From NCBI RefSeq assembly GCF_023499255.1, contig NZ_CP092183.1, forward strand, positions 7,126,501 to 7,190,500: DNA of 64,000 bases. The letters run 5' to 3'. The notes beneath the pieces were generated by a model that searched no databases, was not told the DNA's origin, and worked only from the letters and a program-made list of their open reading frames with translations. Positions 43,124-54,347 of this stretch are shown in pieces. The number at the start of each line of letters is the position of its first letter. Within the stretch, counting starts at the first letter, position 1. Both the position numbers and the translations under genes were made by a program. The DNA comes from Couchioplanes caeruleus. GTDB lineage: Bacteria; Actinomycetota; Actinomycetes; Mycobacteriales; Micromonosporaceae.

Positions 43124-43674
43124 CAGTGGATCTCCTCTCCCTCGATCAGCGCCTTGAGTTGCCGGCCACCCCGTGAGGCGTACGCCTTCACCGAACCGGC
43201 GCTGAGGCCGAGCAGACCGGCGGTCTCCTCGACGGAGCAGCCCAGGTAGTGGCGCAGGACCAGAACCTCGCGGTGCCGGCGGGGAAGGGCTCGGAGGGCT
43301 CGTACGACCGCCTGTTGCCGGAACCGCTCGATCGCGTGGTCCTCGGCGCTCGCCTCGGCGGACAGGCTGGACACCGAGTGGCGCCGGGCCAGGAGGCGGC
43401 GCCGGAGCGAGTTGCGGGCCAGGTTCACGACGGTCTGGCGAAGGTAGGCCAGCGCCTTGTGCGGATCGCGCAGCCGGTAGTGGCGCGTGGCCACCCGGAC
43501 GTAGGCGTCCTGCACGACGTCCTCAGCCGCGTGCGCGTCGTCCAGCAACATGGCCGCCAGCCGGACCAGGGACGAATACTGGCCGGTGAAGACCTCGCTC
43601 ATCACGGAGGCCGAGGAGTCCTCGCGGCTGTCGACCGCCGGATCGGGCTCGCTGTCATGCACGGAAACGCTCAT
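43123..43674 (-). CDS. SigE-family ECF sigma factor (second pair)
   Basis: 183 residues from ATG 43674. Region 2 is FTGQYSSLVRLAAMLLDDAHAAEDVVQDAYVRVA and region 4 is RRHREVLVLRHYLGCSVEETAGLLGLSAGSVKAYASRGG (cores). A further in-frame ATG at 43602 would give a shorter protein starting at MSEVFTGQ; neither has a good ribosome-binding site. Cotranslated with the membrane protein that follows. Divergent from the hut regulator. Confidence 0.88.
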   Translation of the reverse strand: MSVSVHDSEPDPAVDSREDSSASVMSEVFTGQYSSLVRLAAMLLDDAHAAEDVVQDAYVRVATRHYRLRDPHKALAYLRQTVVNLARNSLRRRLLARRHSVSSLSAEASAEDHAIERFRQQAVVRALRALPRRHREVLVLRHYLGCSVEETAGLLGLSAGSVKAYASRGGRQLKALIEGEEIH

Positions 43675-43826
43675 CACGTGTGTTGGACACTCAGACTCCC
43701 CGCCGGGTTGTGCCCGAAGACCGATCGGTTTCGCTGCTTCTCCTCGAGCGAGGGAAACCCCCCCCATCGCATCACCATACGAAGCGGTACTAGCGCTGTG
43801 AAAGTTTTTATGCATAGTCTGCTTGC

Positions 43827-44675
43827 GTGAATGACGCAGCGGTCAGGCCCGGTGGGCGGGTGCTCGACCTCTTCCAGGGCGCCCGGCTCACCCCGACGCA
43901 GCGGCGCATCGCGCAGAGCCTGGTGCACCACGGGCCGTCGGCGGCGTACCTGTCCGCGGCCGAGGTGGCCGAGCTGGCCGGGGTGAGCCAGCCGTCGGTG
44001 ACCCGGTTCGCGATGGCGCTGGGGTATGCCGGCTACCCCGCGCTGCGCCGGGAGCTGCGGGCGCTGGCCGGGGTGCCCGCCGGGCAGCCGGACGGCGGGG
44101 AGAACGCGATGCAGCGGGCGCTGCGGGCGGAGACCCGGCATCTGGAGCGGATGGCCGACGAGCTGAGCGATCTCGGCGCCGTCGAACGGGCGGCCGCGCT
44201 GCTCGCGGCCAGCCGCCCGTTGCCCGTGCTCGGGTTGCGGGCGGCCGCGCCGCTGGCCGCGTACTTCGGATATTTCGCCGCGAAGGTGCATCCGGACGTT
44301 CGGGTGCTGGACGGCGGCGGGACGATGCTGCTGGACCGGATCGACCAGGCCCGGGCCGCCGGGGCGAGCGCGCTGCTGGCGGTCGTGCTGCCGCGCTATC
44401 CGCGGGAGACGCTGGACGCCATCCGGGAGGCGAAGGACGCCGGGCTGGCGATCGTGGCGCTCACCGACTCGGGGATCAGCCCGGTCGCCGAGACCGCCGA
44501 CGTGGTGCTGAGCGCGCCGGTCGGCACCCAGCTCGTGTTCGACCTGCACACCGGCCCGATGGCGCTGGCCATGGTGGTGCTGCAGGCCATGTGTGACGCC
44601 GCGCCGGAGCCGGCGCAGCGCCGCCTGGAGGAGTTCGAGGCGACGGCCGCCCGCCGCCACATCTTCGAAGCGTGA
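43827..44675 (+). CDS. RpiR/MurR-family regulator heading the hut operon
   Basis: 282 residues: N-terminal RpiR HTH ([36 protein letters not shown]) and a C-terminal SIS domain (~120-260). Its stop overlaps or abuts the hutU leader, so it belongs to the histidine-utilisation operon and is likely its regulator. This differs from the GntR-type HutC of Gram-negatives. GTG start lies 8 nt after CATAGT (43813-43818), suggesting a leaderless mRNA. SIS ligand here is unknown. Confidence 0.88.
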   Translation: MNDAAVRPGGRVLDLFQGARLTPTQRRIAQSLVHHGPSAAYLSAAEVAELAGVSQPSVTRFAMALGYAGYPALRRELRALAGVPAGQPDGGENAMQRALRAETRHLERMADELSDLGAVERAAALLAASRPLPVLGLRAAAPLAAYFGYFAAKVHPDVRVLDGGGTMLLDRIDQARAAGASALLAVVLPRYPRETLDAIREAKDAGLAIVALTDSGISPVAETADVVLSAPVGTQLVFDLHTGPMALAMVVLQAMCDAAPEPAQRRLEEFEATAARRHIFEA

Positions 44676-44686
44676 AGGAGGACGGG

Positions 44687-46324
44687 ATGCCCGAGACGGT
44701 ACGAGCACCGCGCGGTACGGCGTACACGGCACAGGGGTGGCCGCAGGAGGCCGCCAAGCGGATGCTCATGAACAACCTCGACCCCGACGTGGCGGAGCGC
44801 CCCGGCGACCTGGTCGTGTACGGCGGCACCGGCAAAGCCGCCCGCGACTGGCCGTCGTTCCACGCGATCGTCCGCGAACTGGACCGGCTGAAGGGCGACG
44901 AGACGCTGCTGGTGCAGTCGGGCCGCCCCGTCGGCGTGTTCCGCACCCACGAGTGGGCGCCGCGCGTGCTGATCGCCAACTCGAACCTCGTCGGCGACTG
45001 GGCGACCTGGCCGGAGTTCCGCCGCCTCGAGAAGCTCGGCCTGACCATGTACGGCCAGATGACCGCGGGCTCGTGGATCTACATCGGCACCCAGGGCATC
45101 CTGCAGGGCACGTACGAGACGTTCGCCGCGGTGGCCGCCAAGCGCTTCGGCAACGACCTCGCCGGCACGCTCACGCTGACCGCGGGCTGCGGCGGCATGG
45201 GTGGCGCCCAGCCCCTCGCGGTGACGATGAACGGCGGCGTCTGCCTGATCGTGGACGTGGACCGCTCGCGGCTGGAGCGCCGGGTGCAGACCCGCTACCT
45301 CGACGTGATCGCCGACGACCTGGACGACGCGGTCGCGCAGGCCACCGCGGCGAAGGCCGAGCGGCGGGCGGTGTCGGTCGGGGTGGTCGGCAACGCGGCG
45401 GAGGTGTTCCCGGAGCTGCTGCGTCGCGGCGTACCCATCGACATCGTGACCGACCAGACCAGCGCGCACGACCCGCTGAGCTATCTGCCGATCGGGGTGG
45501 AGGTCGCCGACGCTGCCGACTACGCGGCGGCGAAGCCCGAGGAGTTCACCGACAGGGCACGGGCGAGCATGGCGAAGCACGTCGAGGCCATGGTCGGGTT
45601 CCTCGACGGCGGCGCGGAGGTCTTCGACTACGGCAACTCGATCCGCGGGGAGGCGCAGCTCGGCGGCTACGAGCGGGCGTTCGCGTTCCCCGGTTTCGTC
45701 CCGGCGTACATCCGGCCGCTGTTCGCCGAGGGCAAGGGCCCGTTCCGCTGGGCGGCGCTGTCGGGTGACCCGGCCGACATCGCCGCCACCGACCGGGCGG
45801 TGCTGGAGCTGTTCCCGGACAACGACCCGCTGGCCCGCTGGATCCGGATGGCCGGCGAGCGGGTGGCGTTCCAGGGGCTGCCCGCGCGCATCTGCTGGCT
45901 CGGCTACGGCGAACGGGACAAGGCCGGCGTGCGGTTCAACGACATGGTGGCGCGCGGCGAGGTGTCCGCCCCGATCGTCATCGGCCGCGACCACCTCGAC
46001 TCGGGGTCGGTGGCGTCGCCGTACCGGGAGACCGAGGCCATGCTCGACGGCTCGGACGCGATCGCCGACTGGCCGTTGCTGAACGCGCTGGTCAACACGG
46101 CCAGCGGGGCGAGCTGGGTGTCGATCCACCACGGCGGCGGCGTCGGCATCGGCCGGTCCATCCACGCCGGCCAGGTCTGCGTCGCGGACGGCACCGCGCT
46201 CGCCGGTCAGAAGATCGAGCGGGTGCTCACCAACGACCCGGGCATGGGCGTCATCCGGCACGTCGACGCGGGCTACGAGTCCGCCGCCGCGGCGCAGGTG
46301 CACATCCCCATGCGGGAATCATGA
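44687..46324 (+). CDS. hutU: Urocanate hydratase
   Basis: 545-residue NAD-dependent enzyme that converts urocanate to imidazolonepropionate. Conserved segments: [31 protein letters not shown], the NAD-binding [27 protein letters not shown] and the C-terminal [17 protein letters not shown]. Length is normal. AAGGAG lies 6 nt before ATG 44687. The stop overlaps the next ATG (ATGA). Confidence 0.97.
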   Translation: MPETVRAPRGTAYTAQGWPQEAAKRMLMNNLDPDVAERPGDLVVYGGTGKAARDWPSFHAIVRELDRLKGDETLLVQSGRPVGVFRTHEWAPRVLIANSNLVGDWATWPEFRRLEKLGLTMYGQMTAGSWIYIGTQGILQGTYETFAAVAAKRFGNDLAGTLTLTAGCGGMGGAQPLAVTMNGGVCLIVDVDRSRLERRVQTRYLDVIADDLDDAVAQATAAKAERRAVSVGVVGNAAEVFPELLRRGVPIDIVTDQTSAHDPLSYLPIGVEVADAADYAAAKPEEFTDRARASMAKHVEAMVGFLDGGAEVFDYGNSIRGEAQLGGYERAFAFPGFVPAYIRPLFAEGKGPFRWAALSGDPADIAATDRAVLELFPDNDPLARWIRMAGERVAFQGLPARICWLGYGERDKAGVRFNDMVARGEVSAPIVIGRDHLDSGSVASPYRETEAMLDGSDAIADWPLLNALVNTASGASWVSIHHGGGVGIGRSIHAGQVCVADGTALAGQKIERVLTNDPGMGVIRHVDAGYESAAAAQVHIPMRES

Positions 46325-47505
46325 GCGCGGCCTTCCCGCGGCTCTGGCAGGAGATCGCGACCATCGGCCGCGATTCCCGCGGCGGTTATCTCCGGTACGC
46401 CCTCAGCGAGCCGGAACTCGTGCTGCGCGACTGGTTCCGCAACCAGGCGGCCCGGCGCGACCTGCCGGTGACCGAGGACGGCAACGGCAACCTGTTCGCC
46501 TGGTGGGGTACGCCCTGGGGGCACCGCGCCGTGATCACCGGCTCGCACTTCGACTCGGTGCCGCACGGCGGCGGGTACGACGGACCGCTCGGCATCGTCA
46601 GCGCGTTCCTCGCCGTCGACGCGCTGCGGGAGCGGGGCTTCGAGCCGCGCCGGCCGCTGGGTATCGCCGCGTTCGTCGAGGAGGAGGGCGGCCGGTTCGG
46701 CGTACCGTGCCTGGGCTCCCGGCTGCTCACCGGGGCGATCTCGCCGGACAAGGCAGCCGCCCTGTGCGACCGGGACGGGATCACCTTCGGCGAGGCGCTG
46801 GGCGTACGCCCGGCCGGCGCGCTGCCGGACCTGGCCGGCCGGGTCTCGGCCGTGGTCGAGCTGCACATCGAGCAGGGCCGCGCGCTCGTCGAGATGGACG
46901 CGCCGGTCGGGGTGGCCAGCGCGATCTGGCCGCACGGGCGCTGGCGGATGGACTTCACCGGCTCCGGCGACCACGCCGGCACGACCCGGATGGCCGACCG
47001 GCGCGACCCGATGCTCACGTACGCGGCCACCGTGCTCGCCGCCAACGAGGAGGCCCGCGAGGCCGGCGCCCACGCCACGGTGGCCCGGGTGGAGGTCACG
47101 CCCAACGCCACCAACGCGATCCCGTCGCTGGTCCGCGGCTGGCTGGACGCGCGCGCCGCGGACACCGCCACGCTGGACCGGCTCGTCGAGGCCGTGGTGA
47201 AGCGCGCGACCGAGCGGGCCGGCCAGGACGGTACGGAGCTGGCCGTGGAGCCGGAGTCGGTCTCGCCGGAGGTCACCTTCGACACCGGGCTGGCCACGCG
47301 GCTCGCCGGGATCCTGGGCGGGGCGCCGATCCTGCCGACCGGGGCGGGCCACGACGCGGGCGTGCTGTCGGCGCACGTACCGACCGCGATGCTGTTCGTC
47401 CGCAACCCGACCGGCATCTCGCACTCCCCCGCCGAGCACGCCCCCGACGAGGACTGCGCCGCCGGCGTCGACGCCCTGGCCACCGTGCTCGAGGCGCTGC
47501 TGTGA
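46321..47505 (+). CDS. M20-family amidohydrolase in the hut operon
   Basis: 394-residue zinc peptidase-fold hydrolase of the allantoate amidohydrolase/N-carbamoyl-amino-acid hydrolase group. Metal ligands are in [19 protein letters not shown] and EEEGGRFG; the dimer-domain His is in [16 protein letters not shown] and SHSPAEHA end the site. Nothing else in the cluster can take N-formylglutamate (the HutF product) to glutamate, so this enzyme probably replaces HutG. That role is inferred from position. Overlaps both neighbours by 4 nt. Confidence 0.9.
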   Translation: MSAAFPRLWQEIATIGRDSRGGYLRYALSEPELVLRDWFRNQAARRDLPVTEDGNGNLFAWWGTPWGHRAVITGSHFDSVPHGGGYDGPLGIVSAFLAVDALRERGFEPRRPLGIAAFVEEEGGRFGVPCLGSRLLTGAISPDKAAALCDRDGITFGEALGVRPAGALPDLAGRVSAVVELHIEQGRALVEMDAPVGVASAIWPHGRWRMDFTGSGDHAGTTRMADRRDPMLTYAATVLAANEEAREAGAHATVARVEVTPNATNAIPSLVRGWLDARAADTATLDRLVEAVVKRATERAGQDGTELAVEPESVSPEVTFDTGLATRLAGILGGAPILPTGAGHDAGVLSAHVPTAMLFVRNPTGISHSPAEHAPDEDCAAGVDALATVLEALL

Positions 47506-48776
47506 GGTACTTCGCCGAGCACGCGTGGGTCGCCGGCCGCGTCGAGAGGGACGTCGCCATCGAGGTTGCCGACGGCCGCTTCACCGCGGTGACCCCGGGT
47601 GCGGCGGGCGGCGGCACCCCGTTGCCCGGGCTCGTGCTGCCGGGGCTCGCCAACGCGCACTCGCACGCGTTCCATCGCGCGCTGCGCGGGCGTACGCATG
47701 ACGATCGCGGCAGTTTCTGGACGTGGCGCGAGCGCATGTACGAGGTGGCCGCCCGCCTCGACCCCGACAGCTACTACGCGCTGGCCCGGGCGGTGTACGG
47801 CGAGATGGCCCTGGCCGGCATCACGTGCGTCGGCGAGTTCCACTACCTGCACCACAACCCGGACGGCACCCCGTACGCGGACCCGAACGCGATGGGTCAC
47901 GCGCTCCTGGCGGCGGCCCGCGACGCGGGCATCCGGATCACGTTGCTCGACACCCTCTATCTGACGTCCGGTGTGGACGGTCGGCCGCTGGAGGGCGTGC
48001 AACGCCGCTTCGGCGACGGCGGCCCCGACGGGTGGTTCTCTCGCACGTCCGGCCTTCGGGACAGCGCTCATGCGCGGATCGGCGCCGCACTGCACTCGGT
48101 CCGGGCCGTGCCCGCGGACTTCCTCGGCGGCCTCGCCGACCGGCAGCCGCTGCACTTGCACCTGTCCGAGCAGCGCGCCGAGAACGAGCAGTGCCTCGCC
48201 GTGCACGGCTGCACCCCGACCGAGCTGCTGCACCGCCACGGCGTCCTCGGCCCCGGCACCACCGCGGTCCATGCGACCCACCTGACCGGCAAGGACGTGG
48301 ATCTTCTGAGCACCACCGGGACGGGCGTCTGCCTGTGCCCGACCACCGAACGGGACCTCGCCGACGGGATCGGCCCGGCGCGGCGGCTCGCGGACGCCGG
48401 CGTGCCGCTGAGCCTGGGCAGCGACAGCCACGCCGTCATCGACCTGTTCGAGGAGGCCCGCGCGGTCGAGCTGGACGAGCGCCTCGCCACCGAACGCCGC
48501 GGCCACTTCACCGCCGGCGAGCTGCTCACGGCCGCCACCGCGCACGCGTCGCTCGGCTGGGACGACGCCGGCGAGATCGCGGTGGGCAAGCGGGCCGACC
48601 TGGTAGCGGTCACCCTCGATTCCGTACGCACGGCCGGCGTCGACCCCTCCGGCGTGGTCTTCGCCGCCACGAACGCCGACGTGACCCACGTGCTCGCCGA
48701 CGGCCGGCTCATCGTCGACGACGGGCGGCACACGGCTCTCGACGTACCGGCCGCGCTGCGGGAGGCGATCGCATGA
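47502..48776 (+). CDS. hutF: Formimidoylglutamate deiminase
   Basis: 424-residue amidohydrolase-superfamily enzyme that converts N-formimidoyl-glutamate to N-formylglutamate and ammonia. Metal ligands: [11 protein letters not shown] (HxH), LHLHLSEQ, and GSDSHAVID (Asp). The [12 protein letters not shown] segment is characteristic of HutF. GTG start overlaps the upstream stop (GTGA); the stop overlaps the hutI ATG. Confidence 0.95.
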   Translation: MRYFAEHAWVAGRVERDVAIEVADGRFTAVTPGAAGGGTPLPGLVLPGLANAHSHAFHRALRGRTHDDRGSFWTWRERMYEVAARLDPDSYYALARAVYGEMALAGITCVGEFHYLHHNPDGTPYADPNAMGHALLAAARDAGIRITLLDTLYLTSGVDGRPLEGVQRRFGDGGPDGWFSRTSGLRDSAHARIGAALHSVRAVPADFLGGLADRQPLHLHLSEQRAENEQCLAVHGCTPTELLHRHGVLGPGTTAVHATHLTGKDVDLLSTTGTGVCLCPTTERDLADGIGPARRLADAGVPLSLGSDSHAVIDLFEEARAVELDERLATERRGHFTAGELLTAATAHASLGWDDAGEIAVGKRADLVAVTLDSVRTAGVDPSGVVFAATNADVTHVLADGRLIVDDGRHTALDVPAALREAIA

Positions 48777-49921
48777 GCCTGCTCGTCACCGGCATCGGTG
48801 AGCTCGTCACCAACGACCCCGCACCGGGCACGATGCACGACGCCGCGATCGTCGTGGACGGCGAACGCATCGCCTGGATCGGCCCGGCCGCGCACGCTCC
48901 CGCCGCCGACGAACAGCTCGACGTCGAGGGACGCGCCGTCGTACCGGGCTTTGTGGACAGTCACGCACATCCCGTTTTCGCCGGCGACCGGGCCGCCGAG
49001 TTCGCCGCGCGCATGGCCGGGGAGCCGTACACCGGCGGCGGCATCCGGACCACGGTCGCCGCGACCCGCGCCGCCACCGACGACGACCTGCGGTCGGCCG
49101 TGCGGCGGCTGCTCACCGAGATGCGCCGGCAGGGCACCACGACGGCCGAGATGAAGAGCGGGTACGGCCTCACGATCCCCGACGAGGTCCGCAGCCTGCG
49201 CCTCGCCGGCGAGGTGACGGCCGAGACGACGTACCTGGGCGCGCACGTCGTCCCGGCCGAGTACGCCGACCGCCCCGACGACTACGTGACCCTGGTCAGC
49301 GGCCCGATGCTCGGCGCGGCCGCCCCGTACGCCCGGTGGATCGACGTGTTCTGCGAGCGCGGCGCGTTCGACGGCGACCAGGCGCGCACGATCCTGACCG
49401 CGGGCGCCCGAGCCGGCCTGGGGCTGCGGATCCACGCGAACCAGCTCACCGAAGGCCCGGGCGTACGCCTCGCCGTCGAACTGGGCGCGGCCAGCGCCGA
49501 CCACTGCACCCACCTCAGCGACGCCGACGTGGACGCGCTCGCCGGCTCGGACACCGTGGCGACGCTGCTGCCGGGTGCCGAGTTCTCCACCCGGTCGCCG
49601 TACCCGGATGCCCGCCGGCTGCTCGACGCCGGTGCCACCGTCGCGCTGGCCACCGACTGCAACCCCGGGTCGTCGTACACGTCGTCCATGCCGTTCTGCA
49701 TCGCCCTCGCCGTCCGCGAGATGCGGATGACCCCGGCCGAGGCGCTGTGGGCGGCGACCGCGGGCGGCGCCCGCGCGCTGCGCCGCGACGACATCGGCGT
49801 GCTGCGCCCCGGCGCCCGCGCCGACCTGGTGGTCCTCGACGCCCCCTCGCACCTGCACCTGGCCTACCGGCCGGGAGTCCCGCTCATCAGCACAGTTCTG
49901 CACGACGGAGTGCCGCTATGA
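48773..49921 (+). CDS. hutI: Imidazolonepropionase
   Basis: 382-residue amidohydrolase that opens the imidazolone ring to give formimidoylglutamate. Motifs: [50 protein letters not shown] and [16 protein letters not shown] (each a family landmark holding Zn ligands or substrate contacts). Overlaps hutF and hutH by 4 nt each. Confidence 0.97.
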   Translation: MSLLVTGIGELVTNDPAPGTMHDAAIVVDGERIAWIGPAAHAPAADEQLDVEGRAVVPGFVDSHAHPVFAGDRAAEFAARMAGEPYTGGGIRTTVAATRAATDDDLRSAVRRLLTEMRRQGTTTAEMKSGYGLTIPDEVRSLRLAGEVTAETTYLGAHVVPAEYADRPDDYVTLVSGPMLGAAAPYARWIDVFCERGAFDGDQARTILTAGARAGLGLRIHANQLTEGPGVRLAVELGAASADHCTHLSDADVDALAGSDTVATLLPGAEFSTRSPYPDARRLLDAGATVALATDCNPGSSYTSSMPFCIALAVREMRMTPAEALWAATAGGARALRRDDIGVLRPGARADLVVLDAPSHLHLAYRPGVPLISTVLHDGVPL

Positions 49922-51453
49922 ACGTCATCGTCCAGCCCACCGGCATCACCCCCGCCGACGTCGTCGCCGTCGCCCGGCACGGCGCGAGGGTCGAGATCTC
50001 CGAGGAAGCCGTCGCGGCCATGGCACGCAGCCGGGCCATCGTCGACGGCATCGAGGCCTCCGGCCGGCCCGTGTACGGCGTCAGCACCGGCTTCGGCGCG
50101 CTCGCCAACACGTCCATCGCCCCCGAGCGCCGGGCCGAGCTGCAGCACGCGCTGATCCGCTCGCACGCGTCCGGGGTGGGCGCGCCGATGCCGCGCGAGG
50201 TGGTGCGGGCCATGATGCTGCTGCGGGTGCGGTCGCTCGCGCTGGGGCTGTCCGGCGTACGGCCGAAGCTCGCGCAGGGCCTCGTCGACCTGCTCAACCA
50301 CGACATCACGCCGTGGGTGCCGGAACACGGCTCGCTGGGCGCGTCGGGCGACCTGGCCCCGCTCGCCCACTGCGCGCTCGTGCTGCTCGGCGAGGGCTGG
50401 GTGCTCGGCAAGGACGGCGCCCGCGTCGACGCCGCCCAGGCGCTGCACGCCGCGCACCTCGAGCCGCTGGACCTGGTGGCCAAGGAGGGACTCGCGCTGA
50501 TCAACGGCACCGACGGCATGCTGGGCATGCTGCTGCTGGCGATCGAGGACGCCGAGCACCTGTTCGCGATGGCGGACGTGACGGCGGCGCTGGCCATCGA
50601 GGCGATGCTCGGCTCGGAACGCCCGTTCCTGCCCGAGCTGCACAGCATCCGGCCGCACCCGGGCCAGGCCGCGTCGGCCGCGAACATCCACAGGCTCCTG
50701 CAGAACTCGGCCATCATGGACTCCCACCGCGACGACCTCGCGCACGCGGTGCAGGACGCGTACTCGATGCGCTGCGCGCCGCAGGTCGCCGGCGCGGCCC
50801 GCGACACCCTGGAGTTCGCCCGCACGACGGCCGCGCGGGAACTGCGCTCGGTGGTCGACAACCCGGTCGTGCTCACCGACGGCCGCGTCGAGTCGACGGG
50901 GAACTTTCACGGCGCACCGCTGGGATTCGCCGCGGACTTCCTCGCCATCGCGGCCGCGGAGGTCGGCGCGATCGCGGAACGCCGCGTCGACCGGCTTCTC
51001 GACGTCGCCCGCAACCGCGACCTGCCCCCGTTCCTCTCGCCGGACGCGGGCGTCAACTCCGGGCTGATGATCGCCCAGTACACGGCGGCGGGCATCGTCG
51101 CGGAGAACCGGCGCCTGGCCAACCCGGCGTCGGTGGACTCCCTGCCGACCAGCGGCATGCAGGAGGACCACGTCTCCATGGGCTGGGCCGCGGCGAAGAA
51201 GCTGCGTACGGTCCTGGACAACCTGACCAGCCTGCTCGCGGTGGAGCTGCTGTCGGCCGTACGCGGCATCCAGCTGCGCGCACCGCTGGACCCGTCACCG
51301 GCGGGCCGGGCCGCGGTGGCGGCGGTCTCCGGGTTCGCCGGGGAACCGGGACCGGACCGGTTCCTGGCGCCGGTGCTCGAACAGGCGCGGGTGGTCGTGG
51401 CGGAGCGAGGGCTGCGGGCCGACATCGAGACGACGATCGGGCCGCTGCTCTAA
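49918..51453 (+). CDS. hutH: Histidine ammonia-lyase
   Basis: 511-residue enzyme that deaminates histidine to urocanate. The Ala142-Ser143-Gly144 triad in [15 protein letters not shown] forms the MIO cofactor. [11 protein letters not shown] and the C-terminal [17 protein letters not shown] are conserved. It is the last gene of the operon although it catalyses the first step. Its stop overlaps by 4 bp the stop of the convergent lipoprotein gene. Confidence 0.97.
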   Translation: MNVIVQPTGITPADVVAVARHGARVEISEEAVAAMARSRAIVDGIEASGRPVYGVSTGFGALANTSIAPERRAELQHALIRSHASGVGAPMPREVVRAMMLLRVRSLALGLSGVRPKLAQGLVDLLNHDITPWVPEHGSLGASGDLAPLAHCALVLLGEGWVLGKDGARVDAAQALHAAHLEPLDLVAKEGLALINGTDGMLGMLLLAIEDAEHLFAMADVTAALAIEAMLGSERPFLPELHSIRPHPGQAASAANIHRLLQNSAIMDSHRDDLAHAVQDAYSMRCAPQVAGAARDTLEFARTTAARELRSVVDNPVVLTDGRVESTGNFHGAPLGFAADFLAIAAAEVGAIAERRVDRLLDVARNRDLPPFLSPDAGVNSGLMIAQYTAAGIVAENRRLANPASVDSLPTSGMQEDHVSMGWAAAKKLRTVLDNLTSLLAVELLSAVRGIQLRAPLDPSPAGRAAVAAVSGFAGEPGPDRFLAPVLEQARVVVAERGLRADIETTIGPLL

Positions 51454-52700
51454 CCCTTGCTCGTCCTCACGACCAGCACACGCGGCTTGCCGTCGACGTC
51501 GGTGAAGGCGCGCGCCAGGTACATCCAGGAGTCGTCCACCGCGACCGCGTCGGCGTGCGCGGCGACGGTCGACAGGGAGCCGTCCGGCTTCACCCGCAGC
51601 ACCTCGGTGGCCCCGCGGCGCTGCTCCTTGGACCGTTCGAGCAGGTCCCGCTGGGTGTCGCTGACGTCACCGGTCCAGTCGAACGTCTCCGGCAGGTCCT
51701 CACCCGCGGGGGCCACGCTGGTCAGATACAGGTCCCCGGCGGCGTCCACGACGAGGCTCGCGTTGCTCGTCCCGGCCCGGATCGTGCCCCCGCCGGCCAG
51801 GTTCACCCGCGCCCGGGCCGCCGGGCCTCGGTCGGCGAACGGTTCGTCCGGCGGGTCCACCTCGTCGTCGGCCCCGCCGCCGGTGTTGCCGACAACCTCG
51901 CGGGCCGTGCCGTCCGGCCGTACGGCGACGACGCTGCGACGGCCAGGAGCGGCGTAGACGGTGCCGTCCTGAGCGACGGCTAGCGGATTGTTCAGGCCGC
52001 CCTCCACGGCGACCTGCCGCCCCGGGGTGCCCTCCGGGAAGCCGGTGCTGGTCCGCGCCGAGCGCCACTGACGTTCGGTGAGGCCGGCCAGGTCGCGGCC
52101 CAGGACGGTCTTCAGCTTCCCGTCGTCCACCGTACGCACCAGCTGATACGTCGTCGGCCCGATCCGCTCCTCGGCGAAGAACAGGTGACCGTCGGGGGCG
52201 AAGGCGACCCCGTGCAGATACCGCACGTACGCCCCGGCAACCGCCGCACCGTCCGGGGCGGCCTTCCGGTCCCCCCGGTACGTGTCCCGGTCAATGCCCA
52301 CCGTCAGAACGGCAGCGCCGTCAGCCGTGACCCGCCACACCCCGCCGTTGCCGTTCCACAGGGCGACGTACATGTCACCGCCCGGCCCGGCGGTGGCCTG
52401 ACTGACGTAATCGGCCTTGATCGCAGGAACGGCGACCCGGGTGAGCCGCGCATCCTTGACGGACCACACGGTGAGGGCTTCCTTCTCCTCGGTCAGCACC
52501 CGCAGCACACCGTCGGTACCCATGACCATGTCCACGAGCCGCCCGTCGATGAACGCGTCGGCGGCAGGGCCACCATCGTTCTCACCGGCCCCGGCGACGA
52601 CCTCGACCTCCTGAGCGGTCAGGCTGCCGGGATCACATCCGGCGGCCGCGCCCAGCAGGCCGGCAGCGGCGACGACAGCAACCATCCCCCGTGTTCTCAC
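51450..52700 (-). CDS. NHL/propeller-like lipoprotein
   Basis: 416 residues with a lipoprotein signal (GLLGAAAGC, Cys ~22). NHL-like blades follow: GPGGDMYVALWNGNGGVWRV, LHGVAFAPDGHLFFAEERIG, NNPLAVAQDGTVYAAPGRRSVV, SLVVDAAGDLYLTSV. Surface-exposed binding or sensing protein of unknown ligand. Stands alone; convergent with hutH. Confidence 0.85.
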   Translation of the reverse strand: MRTRGMVAVVAAAGLLGAAAGCDPGSLTAQEVEVVAGAGENDGGPAADAFIDGRLVDMVMGTDGVLRVLTEEKEALTVWSVKDARLTRVAVPAIKADYVSQATAGPGGDMYVALWNGNGGVWRVTADGAAVLTVGIDRDTYRGDRKAAPDGAAVAGAYVRYLHGVAFAPDGHLFFAEERIGPTTYQLVRTVDDGKLKTVLGRDLAGLTERQWRSARTSTGFPEGTPGRQVAVEGGLNNPLAVAQDGTVYAAPGRRSVVAVRPDGTAREVVGNTGGGADDEVDPPDEPFADRGPAARARVNLAGGGTIRAGTSNASLVVDAAGDLYLTSVAPAGEDLPETFDWTGDVSDTQRDLLERSKEQRRGATEVLRVKPDGSLSTVAAHADAVAVDDSWMYLARAFTDVDGKPRVLVVRTSKG

Positions 52701-52767
52701 GGCTGGAATGGTAGAGGGAGCAGGCTTGCCGAGGTGGCCCGCTCGGGCGGCCCGGCCCCTCCACGGC

Positions 52768-53382
52768 TCAGCGGGGCAGTTCCTTGGCGATCACCTTCGC
52801 CAGCTCCCGGAACGCCTTCCCCCGGTGGCTGATCGCGTCCTTCTCCGCCGGGCTGAGCTCCGCGTTGGTCCGGTCCTGGCCGTCGCCGAGGAAGATCGGG
52901 TCGTACCCGAAGCCTCCCGTGCCGCGCCGCGCGCGCAGGATGCGCCCGGTCTGGCGGCCCTCGACGAGGTGTTCGCGGCCGTTGGGCAGGACCAGGGCCG
53001 CCGCGCAGACGAAGGCGCCGCCGCGATGCTCGTCCGGCACGTCGCCGATCTGGGCCAGGACCAGGTCGAGGTTCGCCTGGTCGTCACCGTGCCCGCCGGA
53101 CCAGCGGGCGCTGAAGACGCCGGGCATGCCGTTGAGGGCGTCCACGGCGAGGCCGGAGTCGTCGGCGACCGTCGGCAGCCCGGTGCGCGACGCCCCCTCG
53201 CGGGCCTTGATGAGCGCGTTCTCCCCGAACGTGAGACCGGTTTCCGGCACGTCGGGGTAGTCGGGGAAGTCGCCGAGCCCGACGAGCTCGGTCCGCCCGG
53301 TGCCGAGCGCCAGGTCGAGGATGCGCTGCAGCTCGACGAGCTTCTTCCTGTTGGCCGTGGCCAGCAGCAGGCGGGCGGTCAC
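52768..53382 (-). CDS. rdgB: XTP/dITP pyrophosphatase
   Basis: 204-residue house-cleaning nucleotidase (Ham1/RdgB) that removes deaminated purine nucleotides. Motifs: [57 protein letters not shown] and [12 protein letters not shown] 53382 overlaps the rph stop by 4 nt; rph-rdgB coupling is typical of actinobacteria. Confidence 0.96.
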   Translation of the reverse strand: MTARLLLATANRKKLVELQRILDLALGTGRTELVGLGDFPDYPDVPETGLTFGENALIKAREGASRTGLPTVADDSGLAVDALNGMPGVFSARWSGGHGDDQANLDLVLAQIGDVPDEHRGGAFVCAAALVLPNGREHLVEGRQTGRILRARRGTGGFGYDPIFLGDGQDRTNAELSPAEKDAISHRGKAFRELAKVIAKELPR

Positions 53383-54107
53383 GAGGCGAGCGCCTTCTGC
53401 TGGGCGGCGGCGAGCTCCGCGCAGCCGAGAACGCCCAGGTCGAGCAGGGCGTCGAGCTGGTCGCGGCGGAACACGTTGGCCTCGCCGGTGCCCTGGACCT
53501 CGACGAAGTCGCCGTCGCCGGTGCACACGACGTTCATGTCGACCTCGGCGGCGACGTCCTCCTCGTACATCAGGTCGAGGCGGGCCTCGCCGGCGATGAT
53601 GCCGACGCTGACCGCCTGGATCGAGCGGTGCAGCACCGACACGGGCTTGCCGGCCAGCTTCTTGCGGTCGGCGAGCCAGGTCACCGCGTCGTGCAGGGCC
53701 ACGTAGGCCCCGGTGATCGCGGCCGTGCGGGTGCCGCCGTCGGCCTGCAGGACGTCGCAGTCCAGAACGATCGAATTCTCGCCGAGGGCCTTCAGGTCGA
53801 TGCACGCGCGCAGGCTGCGCCCGATCAGGCGGGAGATCTCCTGGGTGCGCCCGCCGACCTTGCCCTTGACGCTCTCGCGGTCGCCGCGGGTGTTCGTGGC
53901 GCGCGGCAGCATCGCGTATTCGGCGGTGACCCAGCCCAGGCCGGAGCCCTTGCGCCAGCGGGGCACGCCCTCGGTCACGCTGGCCGTGCACAGGACGCGG
54001 GTGTTGCCGAACTCGACCAGCACCGATCCCTCCGGGTGGATGCTCCACCGGCGGGTGAGGGTCACGGGACGGAGTTGATCCGGCTCTCGGCCGTCGGGTC
54101 GTGCCAT
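53379..54107 (-). CDS. rph: Ribonuclease PH
   Basis: 242-residue phosphorolytic 3'-5' exoribonuclease that trims tRNA 3' ends. Landmarks: [66 protein letters not shown] and [20 protein letters not shown] 54107 begins MARPDGRE as usual for the family. Confidence 0.97.
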   Translation of the reverse strand: MARPDGREPDQLRPVTLTRRWSIHPEGSVLVEFGNTRVLCTASVTEGVPRWRKGSGLGWVTAEYAMLPRATNTRGDRESVKGKVGGRTQEISRLIGRSLRACIDLKALGENSIVLDCDVLQADGGTRTAAITGAYVALHDAVTWLADRKKLAGKPVSVLHRSIQAVSVGIIAGEARLDLMYEEDVAAEVDMNVVCTGDGDFVEVQGTGEANVFRRDQLDALLDLGVLGCAELAAAQQKALAS

Positions 54108-54159
54108 GGCCAAGAGCCTAGGCGGACCGTGACGACTTCGCGCCGCCGGGTGCCGGGCC

Positions 54160-54294
54160 TGTGGACAACGGGCCGCCCCGGTCGCCGAGGTCCCGCCCTG
54201 TGGACAACCCGCCCCTGCTCACAGCCATGATCGCCGGGCCGGAAGCCGCCGAATCGTCGACAGCCTCGTAGACACCCCGCGCTGATGTGGACAA
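54160..54294 (-). promoter_or_regulatory. Cluster of three perfect DnaA boxes
   Basis: TGTGGACAA, the reverse complement of the high-GC actinobacterial DnaA box TTGTCCACA, occurs at 54160-54168, 54199-54207 and 54286-54294, all in one orientation. The intervals are 39 and 87 bp. They lie in the non-coding gap between rph and the glycosyltransferase. I noticed no other perfect copy in the window. A DnaA-titration or control locus is possible; the region does not resemble oriC (no dnaA/dnaN). Confidence 0.7.
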
Positions 54295-54347
54295 CCCAGC
54301 CCCGGAATCCGCCGGACTGCCATGCTTCGAGCCCAGAAGGAAGGGGG

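Noticed and set aside
54114..54347. DnaA-box cluster considered as the chromosomal origin
   Set aside because: Only three boxes, no AT-rich unwinding region, and no dnaA, dnaN or gyr genes nearby; oriC of this group has many more boxes.
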